DNA of 7,359 bases from an uncultured Clostridia bacterium (GTDB lineage Bacteria; Bacillota; Clostridia; Christensenellales; Aristaeellaceae): assembly GCA_934663625.1 (NCBI GenBank), contig CAKUKP010000100.1, positions 1-7,359 on the forward strand, given 5' to 3'. Position 1 is the stretch's first letter, and every line of letters starts with the position of its first letter. The notes under the pieces were generated by a model, which had not been told where the DNA came from, did no database searches, and saw only the letters and a program-made list of their open reading frames with translations. The translations under genes and the position numbers were made by a program. Positions 6,089 through 7,359 of the stretch are shown here, one piece after another.

Positions 6089-7359
6089 TTCTTCGCCAGC
6101 TTTTCGCCAGCTTCCTCCGCCGCCTTGATCATCGCCTGTACGGCGGCGTTCATCTCCACGATGCCCGTTTCATCCAGACCGGCGAGCGCGTCGCGCAGCG
6201 CGGTTACCTCCGCTGCCTTGCCATCCTTGCCGGCAGCCGCCTGCATCAGCGCATTGATCTGCTGCAATTTGCTGATCGTTTCGGAATATTGCCCACCATC
6301 TGCAAACATACCGGTTTTGTCGGCGGATTCCATGATCGTATTGTAGTATTGCTGGCGCGCGGCGTCGGCCTGCTGTTCATACCATGCGGTCAGCTCATCC
6401 ATTGCCTTTACCTTTGCGTCGCCGTCCTCCATGGCCTGAATCGCCTTGTAGCGCGCGTCGTAGGTTTCGTACAGCGAATCGGTAAACGCGCCGAAGCCCT
6501 GCGTCGCTGCGGCGAAAGCATTGTTGAATGTATCCGCGCCCTGCGCGCCGCGCGAAAGCGCCGCGTCTACGCCGTCCAGTATGCTCTGGAATGCATCGTC
6601 GCTGTCGGTCACCAGCTGGTATTTGATCTTAATCGCGTCCCGTTCGTCCATCAGGGATTGCAGGCGCGCGATCTCATCATCGCTCAGGTAGCCGTTCTGC
6701 TTTTTGGTAAGGATCGATTCAACCTCTTTGTCGATCTTGTCCAGCCGTTCAATATCGCCGTCCAGATCGCCGATCAGATCGCCGCCCGTCGATTCGCGCA
6801 GCTGGGTAAGGTTGCTCCGGATCGCGTCGGTATAGTCCGTAAAGCCGGAAACCGTCGCGTCCAGAATTTCCTGCGTTTCCGCCTTGCCGTCCGTCCATGT
6901 GGCGATGGTGGATTTCAGCCAGTTCGCCACGCTGTCCGCGCCGTCCACCTTGAAATCGTCCGAGCTCAGCCGAAACGCGGATAGACCGTCCGCCTTTTCG
7001 AATGCGGTCGTCACATCCTCATTCCATTCCTTCACGGTCGCATTCAATCGCTCCTGCGCTTCGCGCGCCTGCTTCGCGCCGGACACATAATCTGCCAGCG
7101 CGACGGTGCCCTCAATCACAGCGGTGGCGATGGCGAACCATACGGCGGGGGATTTGCCCAGAACGGAAAGAAAGCCCTTCCAACCGCCGCCCGCTTTGCC
7201 TACCTCTGTGGCGAATTTACCAAAGGACGCAGATACCGTACCCACGCCCTTCGTGATCTTTCCCAGCACCAGCAGTACCGGGCCGGCTGCGGCAGCATAG
7301 GCCGCAAACTGAATGATCTGCTTCCGCTGGGATTCGTCCATGGAAAGGAACTTCTGCAA
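5932..7359 (-). CDS. Tape measure fragment 1 (hydrophobic and coiled-coil part, upstream of the frameshift)
   Basis: This is the open frame from the right edge to TGA 5934-5932, 475 codons in view. Residues up to about 424 are genuine tape measure. They comprise two hydrophobic segments (about 15-33 and 70-92), then long charged helices rich in Ala, Glu, Lys and Asp (for example IERLDKIDKEVESILTKKQ and AIQAMEDGDAKVKAMDELTAWYEQQADAARQQY). The last 51 residues, after AEEAGEKLAKK, are an arginine-rich out-of-frame tail (CPNPCRRPRMRW…) with no resemblance to the family. The correct frame continues as fragment 2. The product, if made, would lack the C-terminal half that meets the tail tip. Confidence 0.7.
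   Translation of the reverse strand: MQKFLSMDESQRKQIIQFAAYAAAAGPVLLVLGKITKGVGTVSASFGKFATEVGKAGGGWKGFLSVLGKSPAVWFAIATAVIEGTVALADYVSGAKQAREAQERLNATVKEWNEDVTTAFEKADGLSAFRLSSDDFKVDGADSVANWLKSTIATWTDGKAETQEILDATVSGFTDYTDAIRSNLTQLRESTGGDLIGDLDGDIERLDKIDKEVESILTKKQNGYLSDDEIARLQSLMDERDAIKIKYQLVTDSDDAFQSILDGVDAALSRGAQGADTFNNAFAAATQGFGAFTDSLYETYDARYKAIQAMEDGDAKVKAMDELTAWYEQQADAARQQYYNTIMESADKTGMFADGGQYSETISKLQQINALMQAAAGKDGKAAEVTALRDALAGLDETGIVEMNAAVQAMIKAAEEAGEKLAKKCPNPCRRPRMRWLRSRIRRSRRMICSPTTLRNRSRACFPESTGKRPRYTHR
6092..6113. repeat. Exact 11-bp tandem duplication that shifts the tape measure frame
   Basis: Two exact copies of ttcgccagctt (plus strand) lie at 6092-6102 and 6103-6113, with no extension of identity on either side. 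With two copies the frame runs into the arginine-rich tail and TGA at 5934-5932. With one copy the minus strand reads A-E-E-A-G-E-E-V-P-E-S-V-Q-A-A-A-D, a smooth helix joining fragments 1 and 2. This makes the duplication the direct cause of the frameshift. Confidence 0.9.

Larger units (their letters stand above)
4166..7359 (-). pseudogene. Tail tape measure protein, 5'-truncated by the window, with a frameshift and an in-frame TAG
   Basis: This is the tape measure protein, which sets tail length, fills the tail tube during assembly and is released at infection. The gene is open at 7359 (the first codon in view is TTG inside the protein), and the true start lies outside. Window residues 1-35 (SMDESQRKQIIQ, then a hydrophobic AAYAAAAGPVLLVLG run) match the conserved 'l..lsd..kk.il..aa..aaiGPvl...G' segment of tape measure proteins. 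A second hydrophobic run follows at about 70-92. The C-terminal part has KPLGKDISAGIGVGM, IKSPSHVFRDEVGVMMMRGIGDGV and a final ELANEIAALTRRQQGKGNRKA, all typical of the family. Two lesions interrupt it: an 11-bp tandem duplication at 6092-6113 and TAG at 5597-5599. Deleting one copy and reading TAG as sense gives 1060 residues to TGA 4168-4166, and 3183 bases is exactly divisible by three. Either lesion alone should abolish full-length protein, unless it is a sequencing or assembly error, a phase-variable tract, or suppressed. The gene family is certain; whether it works is not. Confidence 0.85.

Noticed and set aside
5597..6113. Programmed frameshift or stop readthrough as in tail assembly chaperones
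   Set aside because: The known programmed frameshift of siphophages lies in the chaperone genes upstream of the tape measure. Here the shift is fully explained by an 11-bp duplication, and no slippery heptamer with a downstream structure is evident.
5057..6346. A 429-codon open frame on the plus strand, antisense to the tape measure
   Set aside because: It runs opposite to a clear tape measure gene, has arginine- and histidine-rich composition typical of shadows of GC-rich genes, has no recognisable motif, and spans both tape measure lesions without meaning.
1..7359. Genome-wide TAG reassignment (alternative genetic code)
   Set aside because: Only one in-frame TAG occurs in about 2,450 codons, and the 844-, 272- and 234-residue proteins contain none. 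Recoded phages normally use TAG often in structural genes. It is kept only as a minor option for the single TAG.

Overview
The window is part of the tail-morphogenesis module of a siphophage or prophage. Every supported gene lies on the minus strand, so the module reads from right (7359) to left (1). The gene order is tape measure protein, distal tail protein (Dit), baseplate hub/tail-associated protein (Tal), a distal baseplate or receptor-binding-type protein, and the start of one more gene cut by the window edge. This order, the Dit and Tal signatures and the strong GGAGG-type ribosome binding sites point to a phage of a Gram-positive host. The Tal and distal-protein sequences look like those of gut Clostridia prophages, but the genus cannot be fixed from sequence alone. 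No integrase, lysis, replication or host gene is present, so prophage and free phage cannot be told apart. No complete novel system such as a defence island, CRISPR array or RNA gene is visible.

Region 4166-7359 is the tape measure gene, with its 5' end outside the window. It is broken twice. An 11-bp exact tandem duplication at 6092-6113 shifts the frame, and an in-frame TAG lies at 5597-5599. Removing one 11-bp copy and reading through the TAG gives one continuous 1060-residue protein segment ending in a typical tape measure C-terminus. The middle of this protein carries an unusual beta-rich, glycine/aspartate-rich repeat segment.

Region 3457-4161 encodes Dit (234 residues). Region 926-3460 encodes an 844-residue Tal-type hub. 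It has a bacterial SH3 domain inserted in its N-terminal half, ten consecutive 10-residue repeats of fibre type, and a C-terminal Ig-like domain. Region 106-924 encodes a 272-residue distal baseplate or receptor-binding-type protein. Its C-terminal half is clearly lower in G+C, has no GATC sites and contains a 20-bp perfect palindrome. Region 1-101 is the first 33 codons of an unrecognised gene.

The genes are packed with a 4-base overlap or gaps of at most 4 bases. Ribosome binding sites lie inside the end of the preceding gene, so there is no room for promoters or terminators and the block is almost certainly one transcript. The tape measure sets tail length. Dit and Tal form the tip hub beneath it, and the leftmost proteins probably contact the cell surface. 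The points most worth checking are whether the tape measure lesions are real, the SH3 insertion in the hub, and the mosaic composition of the distal protein.
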